From assembly GCF_014648415.1 (NCBI RefSeq), contig NZ_BMRB01000007.1, forward strand, positions 1-64,000: DNA of 64,000 bases, given 5' to 3'. Under the pieces are notes generated by a model. It was not told the DNA's origin, made no database searches, and worked only from the letters and a program-made list of their open reading frames with translations. The translations under genes were made by a program, and so were the position numbers. Shown piece by piece: positions 18,616-26,722 of the stretch (position 1 is the stretch's first letter; the number at the start of each line of letters is the position of its first letter). The DNA is from Actinokineospora fastidiosa. GTDB lineage: Bacteria > Actinomycetota > Actinomycetes > Mycobacteriales > Pseudonocardiaceae.

Positions 18616-19133
18616 GGATGACTCCCGAATCGAGTCGGAAACGACGACTCGCCCAGGACGCCACAACGGGTGGTACCGACCGATCACCGAACTGGTACCG
18701 CGCAGGTACCGGCGATCTCTGGCCACTTCGCGAAGACCGCTCGAAATCGGCACGAAGTGTCGTTATGGGTCGAACGCCACCGGCAGGCAGGATCGAGAGC
18801 GCCGCGTCGGCCGTGTGCATCCACCTGGTGATACGAGGTCGCGGTATTAGTCCGGTACCAGTTCGGTAAGAGCTGCGACCGGGCTTACGCCTCCGTCAAC
18901 GGCCGGTCTGGCTGCGCCATCGGAGTCGAAGAAACCGGCTCCCACTGTTTCCTCGGCGTCGGATTGTCCATGTCTCGCGTGGACGTGTGCGTGGGCCGTC
19001 GCCGCTTTCCGACGGTCGTGAAGCAGTGGAAAGTCGGCGAACGAGTGTCCCCGAGGGGTCTGTATTTCGGAGTTCAGGGCTGTCAACAGCGCCACGCACC
19101 CACGGCGCACTCACCCCGGCGAAGGGGACGCTC
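18616..19133. promoter_or_regulatory. Divergent control region of the ICE with 15-bp inverted repeats
   Basis: This 518-bp gap separates the transfer arm from the modification arm and must hold both promoters. The sequence ACCGAACTGGTACCG (18686-18700) recurs as its exact reverse complement at 18853-18867. Extra GGTACC hexamers lie at 18672 and 18705. Such spaced operators suit a looping or multimeric regulator. A transfer origin could also lie here, but I see no specific nick site. No gene is convincing inside it. Confidence 0.6.
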
Positions 19134-20204
19134 GTGACCCAGCCCGACCACTCCGGCCGCCGCTCGCCCCGGCGACGCGCCGCCTCCACCCACCCGGCCT
19201 CGACCCGTGCAGGCGGGCGTCGGGCGGTGGAGCGCAGGCCCTGGCCGACCGCGCCGACCACCACCCGGGTCAGCCCCGGCAAACCCGTCGGCGAGACTCC
19301 TCGCTCACGGTCGCGAGGGTCGGCGACGACCCCGACTCCGGCGACCGTGTGGACCGCCGGCAGCGCCCCGGTCGACCTCGACGCGACGTGGCCCGCCGCG
19401 CTCATCGAACGGATCGTCACCTCGTTCAGTGAGCCCGCCGCGCGGGTCGTGCTGCTCGCCCGGCCGGCCCCGCACAACACCGGCCGCACGCTCGCCGCAG
19501 TAGGGGACGACGGCGTCATCGACCGCGCGCCCGGCACCGACTCGGACCCCGAGGTGGCCGACGCCGCGGCCGTCGTCGAACGCCTCGGCCGCACCGTGCG
19601 CGTCGAGCACCTGCCCGCCGACCCGACCTCGACCGGCCCTGCTTCCCGGCCCTTCTGGGCCGACCTCGTCACCGGCCCCACCCCGGCCCCCGCGCCCCTC
19701 CCGACGACCCCGGAACACTCCATCGAAGTCCCCACGCCGCACCCGGCGACGGGCATCGTCAGGGACGCGGACCTGATCGTGACGAGCCTGCCGCCAGCCC
19801 ACTGCGGAGACCACCGCGCGGACCTCGTCGCCTTGTTCGCGGCTCACTCGCTGCGGGTCGGCGGCATCCTCGCCGTACTCACCCACTGTGACTGGACGAG
19901 CGGTGAGCTGACGGACCCGACAGGGGCGGTGGTGGCCGCCGGGCAGAACGCCGACCTGCTCTACCTGCAGCACATCGTCGCCCTGCACGCACCCGTCCGC
20001 GACGGCCGCTTCGACCTCCCCGACAGCCCCGCCGACGACCTCGACGAGGAGTTCCGCGCGCGGCACCGCGCCCTGGTGCGCGGACTGCCCGCGCCGCATC
20101 GGCGCATCCACTCCGACGTCCTCGTCTTCGCCCAACCGCACGACCACCAACCACCGCCCCCGCTGTCCGCGAACATCGCCGCGCAGGGCGGAGACCGCCG
20201 ATGA
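19134..20204 (+). CDS. Degenerate DNA-methylase-like protein
   Basis: This 356-residue protein starts at GTG 19134 after GAAGGGGA. The N-terminal ~75 residues are a basic Arg/Ser/Thr/Pro-rich region. The rest resembles an amino-methyltransferase: the DLIVTSLPPAHCGDH segment (near 210-225) sits where active enzymes have TSPPY. Next come a helix and RVGGILAVLTHCDW, the usual strand after the catalytic loop, and DVLVFAQ at the end. The catalytic SPPY is replaced by SLPP and no glycine-rich SAM motif is evident, so it is likely inactive, perhaps a partner subunit. It overlaps the active-looking methylase gene by ATGA. Confidence 0.6.
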   Translation: MTQPDHSGRRSPRRRAASTHPASTRAGGRRAVERRPWPTAPTTTRVSPGKPVGETPRSRSRGSATTPTPATVWTAGSAPVDLDATWPAALIERIVTSFSEPAARVVLLARPAPHNTGRTLAAVGDDGVIDRAPGTDSDPEVADAAAVVERLGRTVRVEHLPADPTSTGPASRPFWADLVTGPTPAPAPLPTTPEHSIEVPTPHPATGIVRDADLIVTSLPPAHCGDHRADLVALFAAHSLRVGGILAVLTHCDWTSGELTDPTGAVVAAGQNADLLYLQHIVALHAPVRDGRFDLPDSPADDLDEEFRARHRALVRGLPAPHRRIHSDVLVFAQPHDHQPPPPLSANIAAQGGDRR

Positions 20205-21313
20205 CCACGACGCCGAACACCGACCCCGTTCGCTCCGCCGACGGTGCGGCCGACAGCGACCACGGCGGCGAGTCGACCCAGCGCATCCCGGCGGCGGTCA
20301 TCGCCGCGCTCGACACCCCGCCCACCGCTGTGGACAACCCTGTGGACAGCGCGGCGGGCGAGGAGGCCGGGGAACCGCCCGCGGTGTCGGTGTGGACGAC
20401 CGCGCAGTCCTCACCCGCCGCGCAGCGCAAGAACTCCTACGTGCCGGAGTCGACCGCGCATCCGGCCAAGATGCTGCCCGAGGTCGTCCGCCACGCCGTC
20501 GCCCACTACACCAAGCCCGGCGATCTGGTGCTCGACCCGATGTGCGGGATCGGCACCACCCTCGTCGAGGCGGTGCGGCTGGGCCGACGCGCCCTTGGCG
20601 TGGAGTACGAGCCGCACTGGGTCGACGTCGCCTGGGCCAACCTCGACCTCGCCCGCGACCACGGCTTCGACCACGACGCCCGCGTGATCCAGGGCGACGC
20701 CCGCCAGCTCGTGACGCTGTTGGCGCCGGAGTACGTCGGCCAGGCCGCGCTCGTGGTGACGTCGCCGCCCTACGGGCCCTCCACGCACGGGCAGGTGTCG
20801 GTCGCCCCGGGCGCGGGGGTGCAGAAGTACCACCACCTCTACGGCAACACCCTCGACCGCGGCAACCTCGCCAACATCGGCCACCACCGCCTGCTGGCCG
20901 GGTTCACCCGCATCCTCGCCGCCCTGCGCACCTTCCTCAAACCCGGCGGGCACATCGTCATCACCATCCGCCCCTGGCGCGAACACGCCGAACTGATCGA
21001 CCTGCCCTCCCAGATCCTCGCCTGCGGACGCGCCGCCGGACTCATCCCCGTGGAGCGCGACGTCGCCCTGCTCGCCCGCGCCGCCGCCACCGACCTCGTC
21101 GCCCGCGGCTCGTTCTTCCAGCGCGACTTCATCCGCAAACAGCGCGAGCGCGGGCTGCCGCTGCACCTGATCGCCCACGAGGACGTCCTCGTCTTCCGCA
21201 CCGCCCTCCACAAGACCACCAGGGAGGCCGCCGCCGGTGCGTCGGGCGCGGACGTGGTCGACCTCGAGCAGTACCGCTCCACGCGGACCGTGACCCGGGG
21301 ACGGGCGGCATGA
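20201..21313 (+). CDS. DNA N4-cytosine/N6-adenine methyltransferase
   Basis: This 370-residue amino-methyltransferase has SAM-binding motif I LDPMCGIGTTLVEA near residue 112 and catalytic motif IV VTSPPYGPS near residue 186. Motif I precedes IV, the gamma-like order. The SPPY form favours N4-cytosine, but N6-adenine cannot be excluded. A disordered 80-residue N-terminus precedes KNSYVPESTAHPAKMLPEVV, a common opening for these enzymes. GGHIVITIRPWREH and VLVFRT complete the fold. No restriction nuclease is next to it, so it is an orphan methylase that may protect the element. It overlaps both neighbours by 4 bases. Confidence 0.88.
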   Translation: MTTTPNTDPVRSADGAADSDHGGESTQRIPAAVIAALDTPPTAVDNPVDSAAGEEAGEPPAVSVWTTAQSSPAAQRKNSYVPESTAHPAKMLPEVVRHAVAHYTKPGDLVLDPMCGIGTTLVEAVRLGRRALGVEYEPHWVDVAWANLDLARDHGFDHDARVIQGDARQLVTLLAPEYVGQAALVVTSPPYGPSTHGQVSVAPGAGVQKYHHLYGNTLDRGNLANIGHHRLLAGFTRILAALRTFLKPGGHIVITIRPWREHAELIDLPSQILACGRAAGLIPVERDVALLARAAATDLVARGSFFQRDFIRKQRERGLPLHLIAHEDVLVFRTALHKTTREAAAGASGADVVDLEQYRSTRTVTRGRAA

Positions 21314-22641
21314 CCACCCGCCCACCCCGCGAGCGGACCAGGCATTCGCTCCCCCGGGACGATTCGGTCACCGAGGCCAGTCCGGTCCTGGGCTCGTTGT
21401 GCACCGGCTACGGCGGCCTGGACCTCGGCGTGCTGACCGCCCTCCGCGGCGGCCGCATCGCGTGGGTCGCCGACCCCGACCCGCACATCCGACTGATCCT
21501 CGACGCCCGCATGCCCGACATCCCGAACCTCGGCGACCTGCGACGCATCGACTGGGCCGCCGTCGAGCCGGTCGACGTGCTCGTCGCGGGGTTCCCCTGC
21601 CAGGACATCTCCGCCGCCGGGAAACGCGCGGGCATCGAGAAAGGAGCGCGCAGTGGGCTCTGGGCCGACATCGTGGCGGGCCTTCGCCTACTACGACCCG
21701 CGCTCGTCGTGCTGGAGAACGCCGCCGCGCTTCGCTGGAAGGCGGGAGGTCTCCACCGTGTACTCGGCGACCTGGCCGAAGCGGGGTATGACGCGCTCTG
21801 GCGTAGCGTCCGCGCCGCCGACCTCGGCGCCCCGCACCGCCGCGAACGCGTGTTCCTGCTCGCCTGGCGCCGCGACCACGACGGCGCCGCCGACCAACCC
21901 CCAGGACGGCGAGGACCCCGCGACCTGGTCGCGGCCACGCCGACGACACCGGACCGGTGTCGATGGCAACAGGATGGTGATGCCGCTGTCGATCGCGGTG
22001 CGGCTGCTGCCGACCCCGAGAGCCTCGGACACCGGGACGGCGGGCCGCAAAGCCGGAGCGGGGTTCCGGCCACCGCTGTCGCAACAGGTGCTCCCCCTGG
22101 TGGAACGCGAAGCGCTGCTGCCGACCCTGCGGGCGACGGACGGGACGAAGGGCTGCCCGGCACAACGGGGCTCCAAGGGCGACCTGATGCTGCCCTCGGC
22201 GGTCATCCGCCTGCTCACCCCACCGGCGCGCAACCGGGTCAACGGCAGCGGGACCGACACCACCTCGTAGCGGTCCGCGACGGCGAGGAGGGCGAGGCAA
22301 GCCAGCCGTCTGCCGTCGAGGCGACACCGGTGAACTGGGGCGTCTACGAGGCGGCGATCCGCGGCTGGGAAACGGCCCTCGGGCGGCCGATCCCGTATCC
22401 GATCCAGCCCGGCAACCACGGCCGGCCGGTGCTCGCGCCCGCCTTCGTCGAGCACCTCATGGGCCTCCCGAGCGGGTGGGTCACCGATCTCCCGTTGCCC
22501 CGCACCGCCCAGCTCCGGGCGCTGGGCAACGGCGTCGTCCCCGCACAAGCCGCACACGCCGTCGCGCTGCTGCTCGACGACCTCGCCACCGTTCTCCAGA
22601 CCGAACACCGCCCGCCGGTCCGGCGGGAGGTGGCGGCATGA
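21310..22641 (+). CDS. C5-cytosine DNA methyltransferase with apparent double frameshift in its variable region
   Basis: The 443-codon frame is open throughout. N-terminal motifs are intact: motif I LGSLCTGYGGLDLGV, motif IV GFPCQDISAAGKRAG (catalytic Cys near residue 96), motif VI variant LENAAALRW in place of ENV, and motif VIII PHRRERVFLLAW. Motifs IX-X are RALGNGVVPAQAAHAVALLL near residue 402. Between VIII and IX, about 21880-22290, the called frame is Arg/Asp/Gly-rich nonsense. The +1 frame there reads as family-typical sequence (MPLSIAVRLLPTPRASD, then GCPAQRGSKGDLMLPSAV). Two opposite indels would explain this and would replace the target-recognition region. Activity is uncertain. Confidence 0.8.
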   Translation: MTTRPPRERTRHSLPRDDSVTEASPVLGSLCTGYGGLDLGVLTALRGGRIAWVADPDPHIRLILDARMPDIPNLGDLRRIDWAAVEPVDVLVAGFPCQDISAAGKRAGIEKGARSGLWADIVAGLRLLRPALVVLENAAALRWKAGGLHRVLGDLAEAGYDALWRSVRAADLGAPHRRERVFLLAWRRDHDGAADQPPGRRGPRDLVAATPTTPDRCRWQQDGDAAVDRGAAAADPESLGHRDGGPQSRSGVPATAVATGAPPGGTRSAAADPAGDGRDEGLPGTTGLQGRPDAALGGHPPAHPTGAQPGQRQRDRHHLVAVRDGEEGEASQPSAVEATPVNWGVYEAAIRGWETALGRPIPYPIQPGNHGRPVLAPAFVEHLMGLPSGWVTDLPLPRTAQLRALGNGVVPAQAAHAVALLLDDLATVLQTEHRPPVRREVAA

Positions 22642-23585
22642 CCACCACCGACCCGACGTCGCGTGATCCCGGGCCCGCGCTGCGGCTGCTGTCCCTGGGC
22701 GCCGGGGTGCAGAGCACCACCGTGCTGCTGCTCGCGTGCGAGGGCGAGATCCCGACCTTCGACGTCGCCCTGTTCGCCGACACCGGTTGGGAACCCCGCG
22801 CGGTCTACGCCAACCTCGACCGCCTGGCCGCCCACGCCACCAGACACGGCATTCCGGTGCGCAGGATCTCGGCAGGGAACATCCGCGCCGACGCCCTCGA
22901 CCCGCGCCACCGCTTCGTCTCCATGCCCCTGCACACCCTCAACCCCGACGGCACCCGAGGCCTCGCCCGCAGGCAATGCACCTCCGAATACAAGATCATC
23001 CCTCTGAAGAAGGCGGCCCGGGAGCTGCTGGGGTATACGCATCCGCGGCGGGTGCCGCGCGGGGTGTACGCCGAGCAGGCCATCGGGATCAGCACGGATG
23101 AGTTCCACCGCGCCAAGGACTCCGGGCTGCGGTTCCTGCGCAACGTCTTCCCGCTGATCGAGCTCGGCTTCGACCGCGCCCGCTGCGTCGAGTTCCTCAC
23201 CGAACGCGGCTTCGGGCAGACGGTGAAGTCCGCCTGTGTCGGGTGCCCGTTCCACGGCAACGCCGGGTGGCGCTGGGTCCGCGACAACGACCCCGACGGG
23301 TGGGCGGAGGCCGTCGAGTTCGACCGCGCCATCCGCCACGGCTACCCCCACGCCACCACACAAGGCCAGGAACTGCGCGGCCAGTACTTCCTGCACCGCT
23401 CCTGCCTTCCCCTGGACCAGGTCGATCTCGACACACCCTCCAAACCCCGCAGGCACCTGCGGCTGATCAGCACCGACACGGTCGTTGACGACGGTGACCC
23501 GGACGGCTGCTCGCCGTGGTCGTGCCGCTCCGGCGAACCAGCCACCGCCACCGACGACCCCGGTCGCCGCGAGCGTGCGGCATGA
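22638..23585 (+). CDS. PAPS-reductase-like (adenine nucleotide alpha-hydrolase superfamily) enzyme
   Basis: This 315-residue protein starts at ATG 22638 inside the methylase stop (ATGA). The PP-loop-like opening LSLGAGVQSTTVLLLA (about 17-32) and FADTGWEP are those of phage and mobile-element PAPS-reductase/ATP-pyrophosphatase proteins. Cysteines in RRQCTSEYKI (near 114) and SACVGCPFHGN (near 199 and 202) could bind a metal or Fe-S cluster. Family members activate or transfer sulfur using ATP. The true substrate is unknown. Its place in a DNA-modification operon suggests nucleic-acid chemistry rather than sulfate assimilation. Confidence 0.75.
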   Translation: MTTTDPTSRDPGPALRLLSLGAGVQSTTVLLLACEGEIPTFDVALFADTGWEPRAVYANLDRLAAHATRHGIPVRRISAGNIRADALDPRHRFVSMPLHTLNPDGTRGLARRQCTSEYKIIPLKKAARELLGYTHPRRVPRGVYAEQAIGISTDEFHRAKDSGLRFLRNVFPLIELGFDRARCVEFLTERGFGQTVKSACVGCPFHGNAGWRWVRDNDPDGWAEAVEFDRAIRHGYPHATTQGQELRGQYFLHRSCLPLDQVDLDTPSKPRRHLRLISTDTVVDDGDPDGCSPWSCRSGEPATATDDPGRRERAA

Positions 23586-24154
23586 ATCCCGCGATCGCTA
23601 CGTCGCGGCACGGTTCGACGTCGCTCAAGCGGTGGGGTTGGCCGGTGGTCCCGCGGTCTGTGAGGCAGGCGGGGGTGGCGATGGTTGGGTGGATGCTGTC
23701 GGTTGTCGCGGCCAACGTCGCCTCGGTGCACTGTCCGCCGCTGGTGTTCGGCGGGCTGGTGGTCCCGGCGGGCACGCTGTTCGCCGGAGCAAGCCTGACG
23801 CTCCGTGACCTAGTCCACGACACGGCGGGTATCCGTGGTGTCACCGCGGGGATCCTCACGGGAGCGGGGCTGTCGGCCGTGGTGGCCGGCCCGCAGATCG
23901 CCGTGGCCAGCGTCCTCGCTTTCACCGCCTCAGAGGTTGTCGACGCGCGCATCTACGCGCGGCTGCGCCACCGCGGCCGGACGGCGGCTGTCGCGGCATC
24001 GAACGCGGCCGGGCTGGTGGTCGACAGCGTGCTGTTCGTGCCGTTGGCCTTCGGCGACCTCGCCGCCGTGCCCGGCCAACTCGTCGGCAAGACGCTCGCC
24101 ACCGCCCTCACCCTCGCTGCACTCCACACCGCCCGCTGGGCGGTGAGCCGGTGA
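23582..24154 (+). CDS. VUT/YhhQ-family probable 7-deazaguanine precursor transporter
   Basis: This 190-residue integral membrane protein has about five to six helices (GWMLSVVAANVASVHCPP, GGLVVPAGTLFAGASLTLRD, AVASVLAFTASEVVDARIYA). The GxxVPAGTLFAGASLTLRDLVHD segment and ASEVVDARIYARL are hallmarks of the VUT family (PF02592, YhhQ/QueT-like importers of preQ0/preQ1). The start ATG 23582 overlaps the preceding stop, and its stop overlaps the GTG of the DpdA-like gene. In phages, YhhQ and DpdA genes occur together to supply and insert deazaguanine bases, which supports the same role here. Confidence 0.85.
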   Translation: MNPAIATSRHGSTSLKRWGWPVVPRSVRQAGVAMVGWMLSVVAANVASVHCPPLVFGGLVVPAGTLFAGASLTLRDLVHDTAGIRGVTAGILTGAGLSAVVAGPQIAVASVLAFTASEVVDARIYARLRHRGRTAAVAASNAAGLVVDSVLFVPLAFGDLAAVPGQLVGKTLATALTLAALHTARWAVSR

Positions 24155-25107
24155 AGTTCTATCTGGGCACCCATCAACCGTCCTGGCTCGCCCGTGACCT
24201 CGGCGTGCCGTTGCTGGTCAGCCACCACCGACTGGCCGGCCGCCGCACCCTTCCCCGCGCCAGCGGCCCGTGGGCGCTGGACTCCGGCGGCTTCACCGAG
24301 CTGTCGCTGCACGGCCACTGGCGCACCGACACCGCCACCTACGTCCAGGCGGTCCGCCGCTACGCCACCGAGATCGGCCACCTCGACTGGGCCGCACCCC
24401 GCGACTGGATGACCGAACCCCACGTCCTAGCCCGCACCGGCCTCAGCCTGCGCACCCACCAACACCGCACCGTCACCGACTACCTCCGCCTCCGCGACCT
24501 CGCCCCCGAACTGCCGATCATCCCGGTCCTTCAAGGACAGACCATCACCGACTACCACCGCTGCGCCGACCTCTACGAACACCACGGCATCAACCTGGCC
24601 GCACTGCCGCTGGTCGGGATCGGCAGCATCTGCCGCCGCCAACACACTTACGAAGTCGAACAGATCATCCACGCCCTCGCCCACCGCGGATACCGGCTGC
24701 ACGCCTTCGGCGCCAAGGTCCTCGGCCTGTCCCGCTACGCCACACACCTCGCCTCCAGCGACTCCGCAGCCTGGAGCTTCCGCGGCCGCCACCTCCCCGG
24801 CTGTGCCCCCGGGCACCGCAGCGAATCGAACTGCCTGCGCTTCGCCCTTGCCTGGCACCGCCACCTCACCGACCGCGTCCCCGAGATCACCCCACCCGTC
24901 GACACCGCCGCCGGTATACCCCCACGACCCGGCAACAGCTCTCAGCCACCCAACTCGGGTCCGGCGCGGACCCGCCCACGTCGTCCTCGATCGAACTGCA
25001 CGCAAGGAGCCCGACATGGTCAACAACGGTCCACGTCGTCCCGCCCGCCTGGCCGGACCCCAACGACCGGCACCCGGCAACCGTCCCCAACCTCGCCGCG
25101 GCGATGA
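24151..25107 (+). CDS. DpdA/TGT-like deazapurine DNA transglycosylase
   Basis: This 318-residue protein has a GTG start overlapping the transporter stop (GTGA). It has a tRNA-guanine-transglycosylase-like TIM-barrel pattern: LGTHQPSWLARDLGVPLLVS, catalytic-type WALDSGGFTELSLHG (Asp near residue 44), DWMTEPHVL, LPIIPVLQGQTITDY and LPLVGIGSICRRQ. These match DpdA-family proteins that replace guanine in DNA with 7-deazaguanines, rather than the longer tRNA enzymes. The last ~65 residues are low-complexity and run 92 bases into the excisionase gene, so the enzyme core probably ends near residue 250. No deazaguanine biosynthesis genes are in the window; the precursor would come from the host or by import. 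Confidence 0.8.
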   Translation: MKFYLGTHQPSWLARDLGVPLLVSHHRLAGRRTLPRASGPWALDSGGFTELSLHGHWRTDTATYVQAVRRYATEIGHLDWAAPRDWMTEPHVLARTGLSLRTHQHRTVTDYLRLRDLAPELPIIPVLQGQTITDYHRCADLYEHHGINLAALPLVGIGSICRRQHTYEVEQIIHALAHRGYRLHAFGAKVLGLSRYATHLASSDSAAWSFRGRHLPGCAPGHRSESNCLRFALAWHRHLTDRVPEITPPVDTAAGIPPRPGNSSQPPNSGPARTRPRRPRSNCTQGARHGQQRSTSSRPPGRTPTTGTRQPSPTSPRR

Positions 25108-25369
25108 TGCCCCGTCCACAGACCAGCGGTCGAGCCCGATCGCGGCGGTGGGGGAGGAGGGGCTGGTTCTGCTCACCGCCGAGCAGGCGGCGGCGCGCCT
25201 GCAGTTGCGGCCGTCCTGGTTGCGGCGCAAAGCAGCCGCCCGCGTGATCCCGTGCCGCTACGTCGGCAAGCACCTGCGCTTCACCCCGGAGGACCTCGCC
25301 GCCATCGCCGCCCAGTACGCCCACACACCAGCCGAACCCGGTCTACAACTTCGGCGGCGGGTCCCCTGA
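25016..25369 (+). CDS. Excisionase-like HTH protein
   Basis: This 117-residue basic protein starts at ATG 25016 with AAGGAG upstream. After a disordered basic N-terminus it has a MerR/Xis-type winged helix-turn-helix: LLTAEQAAARLQLRPSWLRR (about 52-71), then the wing IPCRYVGKHLRFTPEDLAAI. Such proteins bind DNA at attachment sites and steer the adjacent integrase toward excision. It lies about 100 bases before the integrase start and overlaps the tail of the DpdA-like gene in another frame. Confidence 0.8.
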   Translation: MVNNGPRRPARLAGPQRPAPGNRPQPRRGDDAPSTDQRSSPIAAVGEEGLVLLTAEQAAARLQLRPSWLRRKAAARVIPCRYVGKHLRFTPEDLAAIAAQYAHTPAEPGLQLRRRVP

Positions 25370-25466
25370 TCGGGCGGCCTCCGGCAGCCCCGCTTGCCTG
25401 CTCGACCCCACCCACGCGTCCATACAGCCGTACCCCGTCGACCCGCGATGAGAAGAGGTGCCGCCC

Positions 25467-26669
25467 GTGGCCTACGTCGAGCCCTCCGGGCCGAACACCT
25501 GGCGGGTCCGCTTCCGCAAACCCGACGGATCACTCGGTTCGATCCCCGGCTTCACCAGCATCACCGACGCGCAGGACCGTGCCGACGAAATCAACGTCGA
25601 CCAACGCCGGGGCCAGTTCATCGATCCCGACGCGGGGAAGACCCGCCTCGAGGCATGGGCCGACCTGTGGTTCGACGCGCTCGACGTCGGACCCAACACC
25701 GAACGCCAGTACCGCAGCCTCTGGCGCAACCACCTCCAACCCGACTGGGGCCACCAGGCCCTCGCCGGGATCACCAACCTGTCCGTGCACGCCTGGGCCA
25801 AGACCAAACGCGCCGAGGGCTACGCCCCGACCACCGTGACCACCATGGTCAAGCTCCTGTCGATGCTGCTCACCGACGCCGCCGACGAACGCCTCATCCA
25901 CGCCAACCCCTACCGCCCCAAACGACGCGGACGCCGCCACGCCACCGCCCCACGCGAACGCGTCCACACCACACCCCACAACGCCCTCCGCGTCGCCCTG
26001 CACGCCTACCAACTCGCCGGAGCCTGGGCGGCCGTCCTCATCATCACCGGCGCCTGGACCGGAGCCCGCTGGGGCGAACTCCTCGGCCTGCAACGCCCCA
26101 ACCTCCACCTCCCCGCCGACGGCGTCGGCCGCATGGTCATCCACCCCGACCACGGGTCCCTGCTGGAGATCGACGGCAAGTTCCAACTCGCCCCACCCAA
26201 GACCATCGAATCCGCCCGCACCATCACCCTCCCACCCTTCCTCACCCAACTATTGCGCCACTACCTCTCCACCCACACCCACCCCCACGTCTTCACCACC
26301 CTCGCGGGCGACCATCCCCGCCGCTCCAACTTCTCCCGCCGCGTCATGCGCCCCGCCGCCGACGGCACCACCGGCCACCCCGCCCACTGGCCGCGCCTGT
26401 CCCCGATCGAACCCGGCCTCACCTTCCACGGCCTACGCCACAGCCACAAGACCTGGCTCATCGCCGACCTCATCCCCGACATCGCCCAAGCCAAACGCCT
26501 CGGCCACCGCCTCGCCGACAAGATCGAACACATCTACAGCCACGTCGCCCCCGAAGTCGAAACCCGCCTTCTCGACGCCCTCCAACAACGCTGGTGTAAC
26601 GCCGTGCAGAACATCATCGCAGCGGACCTACGCCCACTGCTCGAACTGACCCCGAGCCTTGCCGCCTGA
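25467..26669 (+). CDS. Tyrosine-recombinase integrase
   Basis: This 400-residue site-specific recombinase starts at GTG 25467, which has AGAAGAGG about 9 bases upstream. A GTG at 25458 is also in frame but sits on that ribosome site. The N-terminal arm-binding domain (TWRVRFRKPDGSLGSIPGFT) and core-binding SAM-like domain are followed by the catalytic domain. There, Arg is in GARWGELLGL (near 200), HGLRHSH gives His 321 and Arg 324, and Tyr 357 is in HIYSHVAPEVE. All key residues are present, so it should be active. It closes the element. Confidence 0.93.
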   Translation: MAYVEPSGPNTWRVRFRKPDGSLGSIPGFTSITDAQDRADEINVDQRRGQFIDPDAGKTRLEAWADLWFDALDVGPNTERQYRSLWRNHLQPDWGHQALAGITNLSVHAWAKTKRAEGYAPTTVTTMVKLLSMLLTDAADERLIHANPYRPKRRGRRHATAPRERVHTTPHNALRVALHAYQLAGAWAAVLIITGAWTGARWGELLGLQRPNLHLPADGVGRMVIHPDHGSLLEIDGKFQLAPPKTIESARTITLPPFLTQLLRHYLSTHTHPHVFTTLAGDHPRRSNFSRRVMRPAADGTTGHPAHWPRLSPIEPGLTFHGLRHSHKTWLIADLIPDIAQAKRLGHRLADKIEHIYSHVAPEVETRLLDALQQRWCNAVQNIIAADLRPLLELTPSLAA

Positions 26670-26722
26670 TCCAAACGGCGCGTTGCTGATCACGCCCTGA
26701 TCCCAGCTACGTGCCCGTACCT

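Larger units (their letters stand above)
6953..26669. mobile_element. Integrative conjugative element with type IV secretion and DNA-modification cargo
   Basis: The minus arm (6953-18615) carries a complete actinobacterial conjugative type IV secretion set. The plus arm (19134-26669) carries DNA-modification genes followed by excisionase and tyrosine integrase. The arms diverge from a 518-bp regulatory region. Nearly all adjacent genes overlap by 1-10 bases, as expected of compact transfer operons. The integrase sits at the right end. I could not find a tRNA target or flanking direct repeats, so the ends given are gene ends and not att sites. The helicase module at 2316-6860 could also be cargo. 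Confidence 0.8.

Noticed and set aside
18847-19110. 87-codon minus frame in the ICE control region
   Set aside because: No ribosome site; it covers the inverted-repeat operator and the start of the plus-strand leader.
20392-21309. N-terminal extension of the C5-methylase frame
   Set aside because: It is the out-of-frame reading of the upstream methylase gene. The ATGA overlap at 21310 is the natural start.
6953-26669. Replication origin or phage structural genes in the mobile element
   Set aside because: No Rep, capsid, terminase or tail-like proteins; the gene set is conjugative.
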